Source: Chrysogorgia sp. JL179-B06
Lineage: Eukaryota; Cnidaria; Anthozoa; Scleralcyonacea; Chrysogorgiidae
Length of the DNA: 64,000 nucleotides
Assembly (NCBI GenBank): GCA_035772405.1
Contig: JAYKKM010000043.1
Coordinates: 869,501-933,500 of the forward strand
Direction of reading: 5' to 3'
The stretch's first letter is position 1, and the number at the start of each line of letters is the position of its first letter. Under the pieces are notes generated by a model. It saw only the letters and a list, made by a program, of their open reading frames with translations, did not search any database and was not told the origin of the DNA. Below, piece after piece: positions 1-44,299 of the stretch. A program made the position numbers and the translations under genes.

Positions 1-505
1 CATGCTGTTGCATTTTCCGTAACTGGTCCCGGTTTGTTTGTGTGTGTGTGTGTATAAGTATCTCTGTATAAGTATCTCTGTATACGTATCACTGTATATT
101 GAACTATATGTACGCTATATGTACGCTTCACTTCGGTGTTGTTGAGCACTTTTTGAAGTAGCTGTGGGTGTCTGTTGGCGATAATGCAACACTCTCTACC
201 CTTGTAGCGGCTTGAGCACTCTGGGCCCATGCGCACTTCACGCTATCTGGACGTGCTGGTCGCCGGTGCTGTCCCACATGCGGTTGTCACTGACGATGTG
301 TATAAAGTATCTGGTTACATTTGTAGTGTCCGAGCGAGAGCGTGGGAACGAGTGAGAAACTTGGGAGTGTCATGTGGGAAAGGTATTGCGTGTGAGAGCG
401 AAGTCGAGAGAGCAGCCGTGTAAAATAATTCAGAGTGAAAATAAATACATAAGATTATATAGTATTCAACAGATACAACAACACTCGTCCAGATTGTTCC
501 AAGTA

Positions 506-543
506 ACACTGATGAGCTGTGCGACAGCGAAACGCGTGTCTGT
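506..543 (+). ncRNA. Hammerhead ribozyme, complete type I fold
   Basis: All catalytic-core parts are present in order: CTGATGA (509-515), a 5-bp stem II GCTGT/ACAGC with loop GCG (516-528), GAAA (529-532), and a very short stem III from ACG/TGT (532-539). The cleavage nucleotide is C at 540, and TGT at 541-543 pairs with ACA at 506-508 to start stem I. A very short stem III is the usual form for hammerheads in Penelope-like retroelements, where two copies can act together. No Penelope coding sequence is seen nearby, so this is probably a terminal-repeat remnant or a retrozyme-like copy. Confidence 0.78.
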
Positions 544-735
544 AGATTGAACGATATATATATAAACGCAAGACTTTTCTATTTCATTTCGTTCTCATTC
601 TCAGCAACACAGAACAAAAGTTGACAACTAGAATACTTTTACATGCTTACATCACCACTTATTAATTAAACCGGAGAACCATCACCAGCATGAAAACCAA
701 ATATTATTTCCACTGCTATCAACTAGCATAAATAC

Positions 736-33879
<33,144 letters not shown>

Positions 33880-35120
33880 CTGTGAAGAAAATACAGTGTG
33901 CATTAGTATCAAACATCTCTGCAGTCCTCTAAACTAAAGGCATAACTAAATACAAAAAAATATTTGTTATGCTATATTTTATACTGTTATACATGTATTT
34001 CTTGCTTAACAATTTTATAAATGTAATCTACTGATCTCTACTGTATATAACTGGATTGCACAATCATGTAAGAACAAAAAAAGTGAAGCCACAGAAAGTA
34101 CGAAAATACTATATAAATAACGAAAATGGAAATTAGAATGGAAATGTCTTCTTGTAACAAAAATACCAATATGACAATAACTTATGAGAATGAGACACAA
34201 TGTATTACAAGATTGAGTGACCTGAATACTGATTTGGTTCTATTAAAGTGCCTATATACACTGTACAACGAAAAAATTGTCTCCTTGCATATTCTTCTTC
34301 TCTCAAAAGCATGTTAGCTGAGAAATGAAGTTTCCACTTCAATTTTCTAATGATAACTTGTCGACATCATTAGTTATGAGTGAATGTACAGGTGTATTTC
34401 CATCTATATTTCAGCAACTTGCCAGTCAAGTTTTGTCATGGTCCAAGTGACCATTCCTGAAATACATGTATACTATTATAGACACGAGTTGATTTCACTT
34501 ATACAGTACAGTACAGTACAACTACTGTACCATGTAATGACATGATCAAACTCAAATTTCAAGTGCTCATATCTAAGACTAGGAGTTCTTATCAGAAGTG
34601 AAATGCTGCCTTGAACATACACAGGAGCAGTGGGATTCTTGGAAAAACTAATCTTATTAATTTAATGAATTGTTTAATTAATTAAACATCTTATAACTTC
34701 ATTTGTCTTATATCTTTGTTTGAAAATATTGGTGAATCAAGTCTTATTTATCTTCTACTACTGTATATCTGCAGTCAGTTGAACCAATTCAAGCGGACGT
34801 CAGTTCAAGCAACAAGCTGCAATATCAGGCGTGGGTAGGTTAGGAGCATTTAATACGTGGGTAGGCTAGGAGCGAATGATGAAGGTACGAGCTCCCCAAA
34901 ACATTTTCTAAGGCTCTGAAACGAAATTTCATGATTTTGAGAGAAGCAGTACCATCAGATTCAATAACCCAGGCCAAACAGCCAAACAGCCAAACTAAAA
35001 CATCTGTGAGGAATGGTCTATCTTAAAACTTTGATTGTTTTTTCTTAGTTTTGAAAATATCAAGTTTGCTGAGTTTGTAAAACAACAAATTGGTCTGGCC
35101 TTTAGAACATCAAATACCTA
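33880..35120. other. Region upstream of the CCDC191 exons; start exon not found
   Basis: The promoter and start exon of CCDC191 could lie here or further right, but I found no ATG-led exon with a phase-0 donor that I would defend. A MITE-type end TTAAAGTGCCTATAT is at 34,245, and GTGGGTAGG(T/C)TAGGAGC is repeated near 34,832. Confidence 0.4.
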
Positions 35121-35125
35121 AGCTG

Positions 35126-35947
35126 ACATAGGTTAGAGGTGTGCAAACTCCGGTTTTTCAGCTCCGGCTCCGGCTGCTTTACAGTTCTGATATCCAGCTC
35201 CGGCTTGCTGGGGATAAAGTCCAACCCGATAAAAAACGGATATTATTCGCCTCAAATTTGTCCCCAGGGTCTACTTCCGGTGAAAGCCGTAATTAAAGTA
35301 TAACCGAAAGCCCGTGCAAGCGACTCAACTCAAGCAAATGCAATGCTACAACTAGGAATGCTAGAAATGAGGAAAACTTTATAGAACCGAATAAGTTATG
35401 CTACTACAAAATGCAAATAACGAAATACAAGACAGTGTAAATTGCCAAGGGTTTTTGAAACTTCTTATAATTAAATTTAATGAACGCTAAGCGACCAATG
35501 TTGCCTGGAAGGAGTGCGCAACGCTTCTTTGAGACGATGTTCCCCGTCAACGATAAGATCACTAAGTAGTGACAGAGGATGGTGGACAAGAAAGATACGA
35601 GAGAGCTAGACGCGCGTCAAAGCAGGCCATTCGTTTTTGTGGCGATATCAATAATCCAATAATTCCTGAGTATTAACTTTGCCGTCTCTGTTAATTTGGC
35701 TGTTTGCGGTAGCTGGAATGGTTTGACTCAACAGACAAGACTTCAGATCATATGCACATTCTGCAAATTCAGTGTTGCCATTATTTGTGAACAAAGCTTC
35801 GTCGAAATTGTCATATTTTTTGTCATTCTGATTTTCCAGCCGGAGCGGGAAGAACACAACCCAACTCCGGCCTGTCTGCACAAAAAACGCCGGAGCTCCG
35901 GCAGCGCTCCGGCCTCTGGCACTCCGGCGCACAGCACTAACATAGGT
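35126..35947. mobile_element. hAT-type transposon remnant with perfect 8-bp target duplication
   Basis: ACATAGGT flanks both sides (35,126-35,133 and 35,940-35,947). The element (806 bp) starts TAGAGGTGTGCAAACTCCGG and ends in the inverse-related CTCCGGCGCACAGCACTA, with CTCCGG reiterated in both subterminal regions. An 8-bp duplication with TAG-type ends fits hAT. Inside, on the minus strand (about 35,840 to 35,664), QNDKKYDNFDEALFTNNGN and AYDLKSCLLSQTIP form an open frame that is probably the remains of the transposase. Confidence 0.8.
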
Positions 35948-36234
35948 GTGCATGAAATCAGTGTGAAAAATAGTCGATAACAAACAACAATTTATGCATA
36001 CCATATAATTTATATATGATAATTTTGGGAATCCTGGCCCAAATTGATACTTGTATTTTAAATTCAAGTTCAAAAGTAGAATGGTATTCAAAAGCTGCAC
36101 CTTAAATAATTCCCTTTTCACTGCTTCAGACTCAAAATTGAACTTAATTGGAACTTGGAGCCTTGTTAAGACTGATATTGGAACTGATGTATCAGCTATT
36201 ACCAAACACCAGCATGTATTTTTCATCAGCACTC

Positions 36235-36325
36235 GAATATTTTCATTATTTGAAATTATTTGCAAATACTGTGGTGTTACAAGTAATATTTTGGCATTTC
36301 ACTTGATTGAACTACATGGTCTGTG
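36235..36325 (+). repeat. Dispersed fragment shared with 62.69 kb
   Basis: TTTGGCATTTCACTTGATTG followed by AACTACATGG recurs at 62,694 with one difference. Read as protein it gives CKYCGVTSN…H, vaguely like a BED finger; this is not strong enough to call. Confidence 0.4.
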
Positions 36326-36414
36326 AAGGGAAATTTCGTTGATCGTGAAGGTATTTAAGTATTGGAATATATACATTATAAGACCAAACTGCATAGGAAC
36401 CAGTGGCAAAAAAG

Positions 36415-36490
36415 CAACATCCAGCTGGAATTAAACCCACGCACTGTAATGCTACAGAGGCTGTTACCGAGAGCCTAGTCACTAGTTCTG
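36415..36490 (-). mobile_element. tRNA-like SINE remnant
   Basis: Reversed it reads GGTAACAGCCTCTGTAGCAT and GTGGGTTTAATTCCAGCTGG, a degenerate B box. A related block occurs at 61,915-61,975. Confidence 0.45.
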
Positions 36491-36499
36491 AAGATATAA

Positions 36500-37600
36500 T
36501 GATGGTAATGGCAGAAGAAGAATTGGGTATGTATTATATACATGTAATATTTTGGCAATCGGTTCTATAAAAGCAACGAAAAATTGTGGAAATGTGTTTT
36601 ACAGTGAGATTAGGATGTTTGAGTGAAATATCTGTGGTAAAGTCCCTTCCTTGAAACATTAGACTTCCTATGCACAATTTTGGTAGTTCACCAACCTTTT
36701 AGTGTATTTAATTTATTGATATTTGTTCAATTAAATATTTTAAATTTAAATTAATATTTGTTCAATATTTTTGTTTATATCTTGAATAAAAAATAATGGC
36801 CTCATGGCTCATGTTTCAAAAAATTACAAACCAACTTGTACTACTTTTGGTTTAAACTCTCTAAAGAACTATTATTTGGTATGCTCTATCAGGTAGTAAA
36901 GAAGGAAATACACAAAATATACATGCATAGTTAGTTTTATACAAATTAATACAATATCAAATATCAAATTCGAAGTTTTAGAGATCAAAATATGTTGCCC
37001 ATATATATTTTAAAAGAAATGAGTATAAATATACTAACAGACGGGCTTTCTTGTCTTTTCCACTTGTATAGCGAAGATCGCGAGGCCATTTACTTCAAAT
37101 ACACTGTTATTTTCCATTTCGAACATTTACTCCATAAACCTCCATATTTTCTTAATCCTCATGACAATAACTGCTGACCGAAAATACAACATATCATGGT
37201 TGCTGCGCGACTCGCCGTTCAAATACTTCAAGTAACCAGACGCGTAGTAGACGCGTAGTAATGCAAGTTTGAACTAGCTTCCGTATAAACACGTAGCTTT
37301 TCCGTAGAAATCGAGCTTCTCCGTGGAAATATGCACATATGTTCCGTGGAAATACATGCATCTTCCTTGGAAACGTATCGTTGTCCTGTATTATATCTGA
37401 TTTCCAACATTATATCTGGCTTCTCCGTCAAAGAGCTACCCTGGGTGCCAGAGGTTCTTCTTCGCTCGTTGGGGGATAACGGGGGCACGCGAGGATTCGA
37501 GGAGGCATCAAAGAGCAGGTTTGCCGCAGAAAAACGAAACTCTTCTATACTTATGAAATAGAAAACATCACCCGTGTTTTCATGCAGTTATATATTACGA
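36500..37600. other. Intergenic, nothing recognised
   Basis: AT-rich. Repeated TTCCGTAGAAAT/TTCCGTGGAAAT phrases around 37,285-37,360 are a small degenerate tandem. Confidence 0.4.
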
Positions 37601-37604
37601 AAGC

Positions 37605-37740
37605 CGACGAGCGACTTCAGACTTCAGAGTTCAGACTTCAGAATTTCAGACTATTCATACGCACGGAAAGTATAATTCCATGTTGTAAAGGCAGAAAACC
37701 AGCAATTTCAGAATTTGTTACGGTAGCTAACCACTCATGC
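37605..37740 (-). pseudogene. Fragment of a transposon HTH ORF, minus copy
   Basis: On the minus strand this matches the plus copy at 39,310-39,425: NSEIAGFL, then LQHGIILSVRM and a Leu/Arg tail. The phrase G-x-[TS]-x2-EI-x2-[FL]-L…H-x-I-x-[LI]-S-x-R is a helix-turn-helix layout seen at the N-terminus of integrase-type transposases. It lacks a DDE domain. Confidence 0.5.
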
Positions 37741-38372
37741 GTGTCTCCCAGGGGCGTAAATATAGGGGGGGGGGGATGGGGTGTATATATACTCCCCAAA
37801 TTTTGGAAAACAATGTTATATACCCCCCATATTTTGGAAGACAATGTTATCATTCCCCCATGCATGAGTTATGAAAGAAGAAAAGTTATAATAAAAAACT
37901 CAATTCATAAGAAAAGGCACATCTTAATTTGGGCTAGTCTGTCAACACATCATCTGCGAAGCGTGTAGGTTTAAAAATTATTAGAAACAGCCAAACACGG
38001 CATGATTTGATGATTTTGATCAGTGATAAGATTTAAATTTTAAACGAATATTTTCACACGCCACGGAAATATTTCACCGACTCCAACCTTTTGGTTGGAG
38101 GCCTGGTAACCAATAAAAGTTTCATCACGAATCCGTAAAAGAAGTAAAGAACCATGTACAAGTTATCAAGTTTTATTGTTAAGTAAATTGTATTGTAAAG
38201 TGTAAACTATAAAACTATTGTTTTTTTAGCGTATGTTTAGATTTTAAAATGAATACTACAGAGTACAGAGTAGTAGTACAAAGTCAAGTTCTACATTCGG
38301 ACAGCTGAGGCCCACATGGCCACATGGGCCAATATGAAATTTTATAAACTTCTGAACTGACTGAAAATCACC

Positions 38373-38535
38373 GCTCAGAATGCAGGAAATGCCATTTGCG
38401 GAATTCTATATTTCAAAATTTTCAGGTTGAGCATGCCCCTGGACCCCCCTAGAAAGGCTCGCGCATACGGCGCTCGAGATCATCCTCCCCCCCCCCCCCC
38501 CCCCCCCCCACCTCTCACAACAAATTTGCGCCCCT
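38373..38535. repeat. Dispersed GGAAATGSCATTTCAGAG repeat, copy 4, with 23-C run
   Basis: TGCAGGAAATGCCATTTGCG, CATGCCCCTGGACCCCCCTA, GGCGCTCGAG, then an uninterrupted C23 (38,487-38,509) and ACCTCTCACAACAAATTTGC. The C run is a possible i-motif/G-quadruplex site and a likely assembly weak point. Confidence 0.72.
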
Positions 38536-38609
38536 GGTGCTCCTTTTGATATATTGGCTGTTTGTTGTCCGAACTTATTTAACAGCCTATCAAAAGACGA
38601 CACGGATGA

Positions 38610-38705
38610 GTGCTAGTTGCCGTGCGGAATCAAGTCAATCAAGTCATCTCTATCCTGTCTCCCGTCTTTGACCAATGCAGGTGTGTTATAAACTGGTGGA
38701 ACACA
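38610..38705 (-). pseudogene. Fragment of the same HTH transposon ORF
   Basis: Minus-strand VPPVYNTPALVKDGRQDRDD is the counterpart of VPPVYTPALIKYGRQDRDDM at 39,232-39,295. The next part of this copy is displaced to 37,605-37,740, so about 0.9 kb was inserted within it. Confidence 0.5.
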
Positions 38706-38917
38706 CATTGAGCGACATAGCGAGTTCATGAGGACGAGTAAATAAAGCCACCTGTAGTATAAAAAAATAACGCTTATTATAGGTATTTCGCACATAAACT
38801 TTTAGCACTTGAGAGGTTTAATAACAATAATTAGTATGTAGCCGAAACCGAAACATAACTCGTACAAGGAATATAAAAAGACAGCAAATAAGAAATTGGT
38901 CTGAAGTCTGAAGTGAG

Positions 38918-39227
38918 TCTGATCATAGTCAAACGAGATATGGTCTGGAAACTCGGCAAACTTCAAAGCGACTATAATGAGCTACGTTTTGATGTTGAAC
39001 CGTACCTTACACCGTGCACATCCTTTGTTTTAGGTTTATTAATATTTAAACAACACGGTTGAGCGATTAAACCCAAACGATTCTATTGGATGATTGCTTC
39101 ATTATACTAAAATACAATAGGTTCAGTGACCGTGCACCGTGCACAAAATTGTATAAAAACGAACAAAAAGATAGAACAAAGACTTTAGGTGAGTTTCCAG
39201 ACCATATCTCGATTGACTATGATCTGA
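38918..39227. mobile_element. Short TIR element, copy 1 (about 296 bp)
   Basis: Ends ATAGTCAAACGAGATATGGT and ACCATATCTCGATTGACTAT are inverted (38,925-39,220), with TCTGATC on both sides. The internal sequence (GGTTCAGTGACCGTGCACC and onward) is the same as in the inverted copy at 60,747-61,041. Confidence 0.82.
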
Positions 39228-39440
39228 TCGTAGTTCCACCAGTTTATACACCTGCATTGATCAAATATGGGAGACAGGATAGAGATGACATGATTAGTAA
39301 TTACTTTCTACAGGGTTTCACAAATTCTGAAATTGCTGGTTTTCTGGCTTTTATACAGCATGGCATTATACTTTCCGTGCGTATGAATTGTCTGAAGTCT
39401 GAAGTCCCTCGTCGGCTTGAAGAATTGAAAAACGCTTAAA
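39228..39440 (+). pseudogene. Fragment of a transposon HTH ORF, plus copy
   Basis: The frame reads VVPPVYTPALIKYGRQDRDD, then GFTNSEIAGFLAF, QHGIILSVRMN and EVPRRLEELKNA before a stop. The TIR element at 38,925 adjoins its start. I place it only as the DNA-binding head of a DNA transposon. Confidence 0.5.
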
Positions 39441-39767
39441 CAACTTAAAAGTTCACAGAAACATCGTTAAAAAAGTATGTGCACTTCTACTTCTGTCTGA
39501 AGATAATAATATACACCTCAGTCTCGAGCTAGAGGAGAATACCGGGGCCTTAACTATATATCTGGGCGGGTGGGGCAAAAAATAGATCGGATTTCCCGGG
39601 CCCTACACCGTAAATCTGCCTATGGGAAAATTTCCTGTTTTGTTCTTCCACGTTTGCAAGTAACGAGGAAATTTTCTCAATTGCAGAAATATGTTGAGTT
39701 TTAAAACTTTTAATTCATAAATTATAATCACTGGAAATACATTGATTATACTATCGAAATCACCAAC

Positions 39768-39850
39768 CTCAAAATGCAAAAAATAGAATTTCAGAGCCTT
39801 AGAAATTTAAAAAATCCCCCCCAAAGGCTTCACGTTTCTAACATGTCAAG
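39768..39850. repeat. Dispersed GGAAATGSCATTTCAGAG repeat, copy 5 (diverged)
   Basis: CAAAATGCAAAAAATAGAAT, TTCAGAGCCTTAGAAATTT, then AATCCCCCCCAAAGG. Confidence 0.55.
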
Positions 39851-39987
39851 AGAAAGAGATCACAAAATTCAGCAATTTCAAATAAATGTCTAATGACTAA
39901 TGTATATTAATTTTGCAAACCTAACAGTTTATGGCCGTGGTAAAAGTAAGTTAATTATAAATGTGATTCTTGATAAAAAGTTGCTGC

Positions 39988-40105
39988 ATAGACCTCTTTC
40001 ATAATGGCGGCCAATTTAAATATTCTTTAGGTGCATCTAAATTAGCCTTTATATGCACATAAATTAAAGAATATTTAAGATGTAGCCATTATGAAAGAGG
40101 TCTAT
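39988..40105. mobile_element. 118-bp MITE, ATAGACC family, copy 1
   Basis: ATAGACCTCTTTCATAATGG and its inverse end the element; arms continue through CCAATTTAAATATTCTTTA. Relatives are at 43,755 and 46,337. Confidence 0.88.
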
Positions 40106-40450
40106 AGTGCTTGTATTTCTATATTGAATGAAGAAAATACGCCCTTTCGGGAGGGGAGTTAATAGAGGCTGCTTTGTTGTACCTCAGACAGGCTTTAGAA
40201 GGTAGACTAAATAGAGGAAATACGAAAAGGCACTGGAGAATGCAGATGGCAATTCACCATAAAAAAAATTGCTATAAAATTCAGTAACACCAAGAGACGC
40301 TTAATGTATGGTCATATGTTGACGTACTCATGACCGTCAATATAATTTGTGATCTATTATATCATTTTGTGCTATGATGATAGTATACATCTTTAGCTAC
40401 ATTAATATAACCAATTTTTGTTCAAAAATCATTAATATCGTTCATTATTA

Positions 40451-40510
40451 AATCACTGAAAATGCAATTCTAGAGCTTCAAAAAATCAGACCCCTAGATG
40501 GTCGGTGGAA
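40451..40510. repeat. Dispersed GGAAATGSCATTTCAGAG repeat, copy 6 (short)
   Basis: GAAAATGCAATTCTAGAGCT, then CCCCTAGATGGTCG. The last 12 bases are repeated at 40,791 on the far side of the adjacent MITE. Confidence 0.45.
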
Positions 40511-40521
40511 GTTGGGTCAGT

Positions 40522-40788
40522 GGTGGCTATTTCAGATACGGTAGAGCACCTAGTCACCAGGACTTTGGTGATTGTTTGATTGATATAATATGCTTCGTTC
40601 TTAATTAAAAACCACGCTTTAAATTTCTGTTTCGATTCAGTAATAACCCTGCTTTTAACAACAACCCTGCTTTTCTGAATCGAAACAGAAATTTAAAGCG
40701 GGGTTTTTAAAGAACGAAGCATATATGTTATATAAACAAGCACCAAAGTCCTGGTGACTATTTGCTCTATCGTATCTGAAATAGCCTC
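40522..40788. mobile_element. Inverted-repeat MITE (about 265 bp)
   Basis: GGCTATTTCAGATACGGTAG and AGTCACCAGGACTTTGGTG on the left pair with the right arm; a second pairing layer is ATGCTTCGTTCTTAATTAAA. CCTAGATGGTCG occurs on both sides (40,493-40,504, 40,791-40,802). Confidence 0.82.
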
Positions 40789-40869
40789 TACCTAGATGGT
40801 CGCGCTTTTTTATTTGTCTAACACGCCACTGACCAGCCTCAGTCCACCCTATGATCTTATAGACCGTAC

Positions 40870-41500
40870 ACGAGTGGGAATTTTAGAGAAAACGAGAAGA
40901 GCGAGTGTTTCTACTGCGATTTCGAGTTCTCCTAAACTTTCACGAGTTTTCTGTAACTACTTATAAAATAACAAATTAAAAGCGCACGCGCTGATTGGCT
41001 GAAAGCCGTGTTTCTATAACTCGATGGAAAACATGGATTTTTCCCGCCATTTTTATAAAATATAGACTGTAGACGAACCGCTTTGCTCACAAACAGCTAA
41101 AATGTCGATAAATATGTTCTGCGACAGCCAACAAGAAGAAAAGCTATAAGATTGGATGCTTTTCTTCACAGTTAAGAGCGTTTATGTTCATTTGAGCAGT
41201 CGACGACGCTGTCTAGCGTGAGTAAGGAGAATGTATATTTTCATCATTTTAATAGAAGAGTCTTATTACTTATTTTTCCTCAGTGTTATTTTATAAAAGA
41301 AATAGAAGACATCTTTCCGTGTTCCCGTACGAGAAACACTCGTGAGAGTTTGGGAGAACTGACTAGAAATAGCGTGGAAACACTCGCTCTGCGGGCTGGT
41401 GTTCCCACTACCATTTCTCGTTCTAGTCCAAACTTCCACTCGCGTTTCTATAACTCTATGGAAACACGGAAAATGTTTTCTATTTCTTTATAAAATAACA
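40870..41500. mobile_element. Degraded inverted-repeat element
   Basis: GTGTTTCTATAACTCGATGG, AAAACATGG and CGAGAAGAGCGAGTGTTTCT have inverted or direct counterparts near 41,380-41,470. Boundaries are unclear. Confidence 0.45.
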
Positions 41501-41737
41501 TTTTGAAAATAGGTAAAACGTATTATAAAATAGCATGTACACAACAATTAAGCTCTTGATCTGAGTATCCAAACGGCGGTCGAATTTGACGTCTTGTACA
41601 CACAAAAAGCAAATCATGCCATAATTTTTAAACAGTTATTAACAACTATAAAATTATAAATAACTTTGTAATTCAAAAGCATAGCAATACTCCCTAAGAT
41701 TTTGCAAGATTTTTTTAAGTGTCTAAGGGGCTGATTA

Positions 41738-41882
41738 CATGGACTGGGCAGGCCCGGTTAACCGGCTGGCCCGATTCGTTTAGTTTTTCGAACAGTTCGA
41801 TTACATGGCAACCGGGCTAGCCCGGGTAGCCAGGTTGGAAATATCCATGTAATCGTAGTTCATCCCGGCAAGGTTTGCCATC
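41738..41882. repeat. Short palindromic element rich in CCGG/GGCC
   Basis: GATTACATGGACTGGGCAGG and GTTAACCGGCTGGCCCG on the left; GCTAGCCCGGGTAGCC and ATCCATGTAATC on the right. Confidence 0.7.
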
Positions 41883-41929
41883 CAAGATGTGTCATCATAG
41901 CACAAAATGGCGAGGTTTTCAAACCTTCA

Positions 41930-43640
41930 GTAGGCCGGGTATTTCGTCAATCGGATTACCATGAGCTAGATATCTCTTTTTGCTTTTGCCATGAAATGTT
42001 TTCATGCTTTTTCCACTCGGTCGTTGCTTTGCGGATATTTGGGTGATGATGTCATATGTTCAAACCATACGACTGGGAAAACGTTTGAAATTCTTCACAG
42101 ACGAACTGAGATCCATTGTCGCTTATGACTGTGCTTGACATACCATGCCTGTGATCAAAGTGCTCCCTCTCCCTGCACCAGTTAATCACTTCTCAACTAA
42201 CGCAACTTCTCCTAAACGTTTGACCCCCAAAAGTTACTATAATAGTCAACCATGACATATGTCTGTCTATTGAAATCGAATAGATTGATGACAACTTTGT
42301 CCCACAATTGCAAACTTGCCGGTGTCTCATGTGGTATCAAAGGCTCTTGTTGCGGCTGACTTGGCCGGTGTGTATTGCAGATATTGCAATGGGAGATGTG
42401 ATCTTTTATTTGCACGTTCATGTTGGCCCAATGATAACTAAAATGCTTCTCGCGCCCATCTAAGACATCCTACAATGCTAATATGGCTGTAATATATATT
42501 CTCTTGACCATTTCACGTCTTTGGACTTGAGGCCATTCTGTATGGTGCATAATTCATTAATTATCTGTTGTTAAAGTATGGTCGTATCTCTTGCGCTACA
42601 TGTTCTCGTTTGTCAGGCTACCCATCTTCGGTTTGTGTGCTTAATAGCTGCATGCTTTGATGTTTTGCAGTGGCGAGTCTGATCTCCTGCAATTAAACTG
42701 ATTGACACCTACCGATAAACGATATCGTTAAAGTGCCTATAACGTCTGTGGGGATTTAACATATTTGTAATCTATGGATTCTCCTGAGATAAATTGTAAT
42801 ATATCTTGTCAGCTGAAAATTTCATCTTCATAGACTTTTTTGTTGTTAAAGTTGACGGAAATGACGTCAAATCGGGCATCTGTAAAGAGGTTTTCATATA
42901 GACAGATTCCCGATTTGACGTCATTTCCGTCAACTTTAACAGCAAAAAAGTCTATGAAGATGAAATTTTCAGCTGACAAGATATATTACAATTTATCTCA
43001 GGAGAATCCATAGATTACAAATATGTTAAATCCCCACAGACGTTATAGGCACTTTAATCGGTAGGTGTTCAGTCCTGTTCACTTCACAATCTTCCAAAAC
43101 TGCATTATCAGCTGCATCTTCTGGTTGATCGTTGGTCAGATAGACTCTCGATAGAATGTCTGCGAGAAACATCTCGGATCCTTTCTTGTAAACAACCTTG
43201 ATATCGTAACGCTGCTTTACATGTGCTGTAATTACCTCTTTAATTGGTGCATGTTTCGGCAATTGGCTTTTTTCTGATCGTCTCTAATGGCTTATGATCG
43301 CGCTTTCCACGTTAATTGATCTATCAGCCACTGACCAAATTATTCGCAGGCAAACACTATGCCAGGAGTTCTTTTTCGATTTGAGCATAATTTTGCTCAC
43401 CGCACCAGGGCCATCTTTGTATTGTGACTTCAATCTCTGGATCAAAACAGCGGAGAACTGCGGCCTTGGCGATCATATCCTTGATCTCCTCAAAGGCAAC
43501 GCGCAAAGGATAACAGTTAGTCCACGCTATTGTCATTTGTATACTTGGCCTGTTTCGAAGGTAAATCTCACAAGATGGACGCTTTTGATATTCAGGGATG
43601 TCAGGCTGGAATTGTTTTCTGAAGAGAGCGGCACGATATA
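41930..43640 (-). pseudogene. Ty3/gypsy retrotransposon pol remnant (RNase H to integrase)
   Basis: Read on the minus strand, the order is: FEEIKDMIAKAAVLRCFDPE (end of reverse transcriptase/start of RNase H, about 43,500), EQNYAQIEKELLA, KKGSEMFLADILSR (RNase H end), a MITE insertion, then KDHISHCNICNTHRPSQ (integrase zinc finger, about 42,390), WDKVVINLFDFN and YVMVDYYSNFW (integrase core, first Asp region), SDNGSQFVCEEFQ (second Asp, about 42,110) and SSPKYPQSNDRVEKA. Several stops and deletions interrupt it, including loss of part of RNase H. No LTRs or gag were recognised. Confidence 0.85.
42728..43057. mobile_element. Young MITE with near-identical 145-bp arms inside gypsy pol
   Basis: The element is 42732-43053 (322 bp) between TTAA copies. 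AGTGCCTATAACGTCTGTGG begins both arms; I see one difference in the first 130 bp (TTGTTGTTAAAG against TTGCTGTTAAAG). Removing it and one TTAA rejoins the gypsy frame at the …EHLPI… codons. Confidence 0.92.
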
Positions 43641-43754
43641 CCTCTAATACCTCTATTGTTGCGATTGTGCTTATGAATTCTCTTTCACTATATATGCCTA
43701 GTTTGTCATTTTAGGTTTCTAAACTATCCGTCTGGAAACGAATATGTGTTTACA

Positions 43755-43937
43755 TAGTTTTATTCCAAAATGGCCGACAATTTAATATTCTTTTATGTGC
43801 ATTTAATTATCCCTTATAGTCTCGTTTCAGAAAAAAATTTCTGTTGAATTTCGTACACAATAACGAGGCTATCAGGGCTAATTTATATAAATATAAAAGA
43901 ATGTTAAATTGGCAACCATTTTGAAATAAGGTCTATA
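43755..43937. mobile_element. MITE, ATAGACC family, copy 2
   Basis: AAAATGGCCGACAATTTAA and its counterpart TTAAATTGGCAACCATTTTG end the element, which closes with AAGGTCTATA. Confidence 0.72.
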
Positions 43938-44299
43938 CAGCGAATTGTTATTAAATGTGTGTTATTCAAAGTGAAACAAGTGTATTCTTTTTAGTATTTT
44001 CTGTATTCCTAAATAAAAATAGTAAGGCAGGGACTCTATACTGTTTGGATATCTGTCAAAGTATATCACCAAAGTATCACCAAACCAGAAAATATCCTGA
44101 ACGATCGAGACAGAAGAATCTTCCCCACAACCTGAAGGAGTGCAATTTCTGTGGAAAGTCTAAAAAATTTGCAACTACTGCAAAGGCAGAAATAATTTTG
44201 AAGCAAAGTGCAAGAAGATACATACATTAGATATAGACAGTGATGCGATCGATATATTGTGACACACACAATACACGTGAAAGGATGTTTCACGACTAG

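Noticed and set aside
1..500. Frame at 229-423 as a gene
   Set aside because: No recognisable domain, no splice context, and it lies just upstream of a hammerhead motif, so it is probably retroelement terminal sequence.
36410..36530. Plus-strand coding exon (frame PVAKKQHPAGIKPTHCN) with a gtatgt donor
   Set aside because: The same stretch reversed has a tRNA-like B box and resembles 61,915-61,980, so a SINE remnant is more likely.
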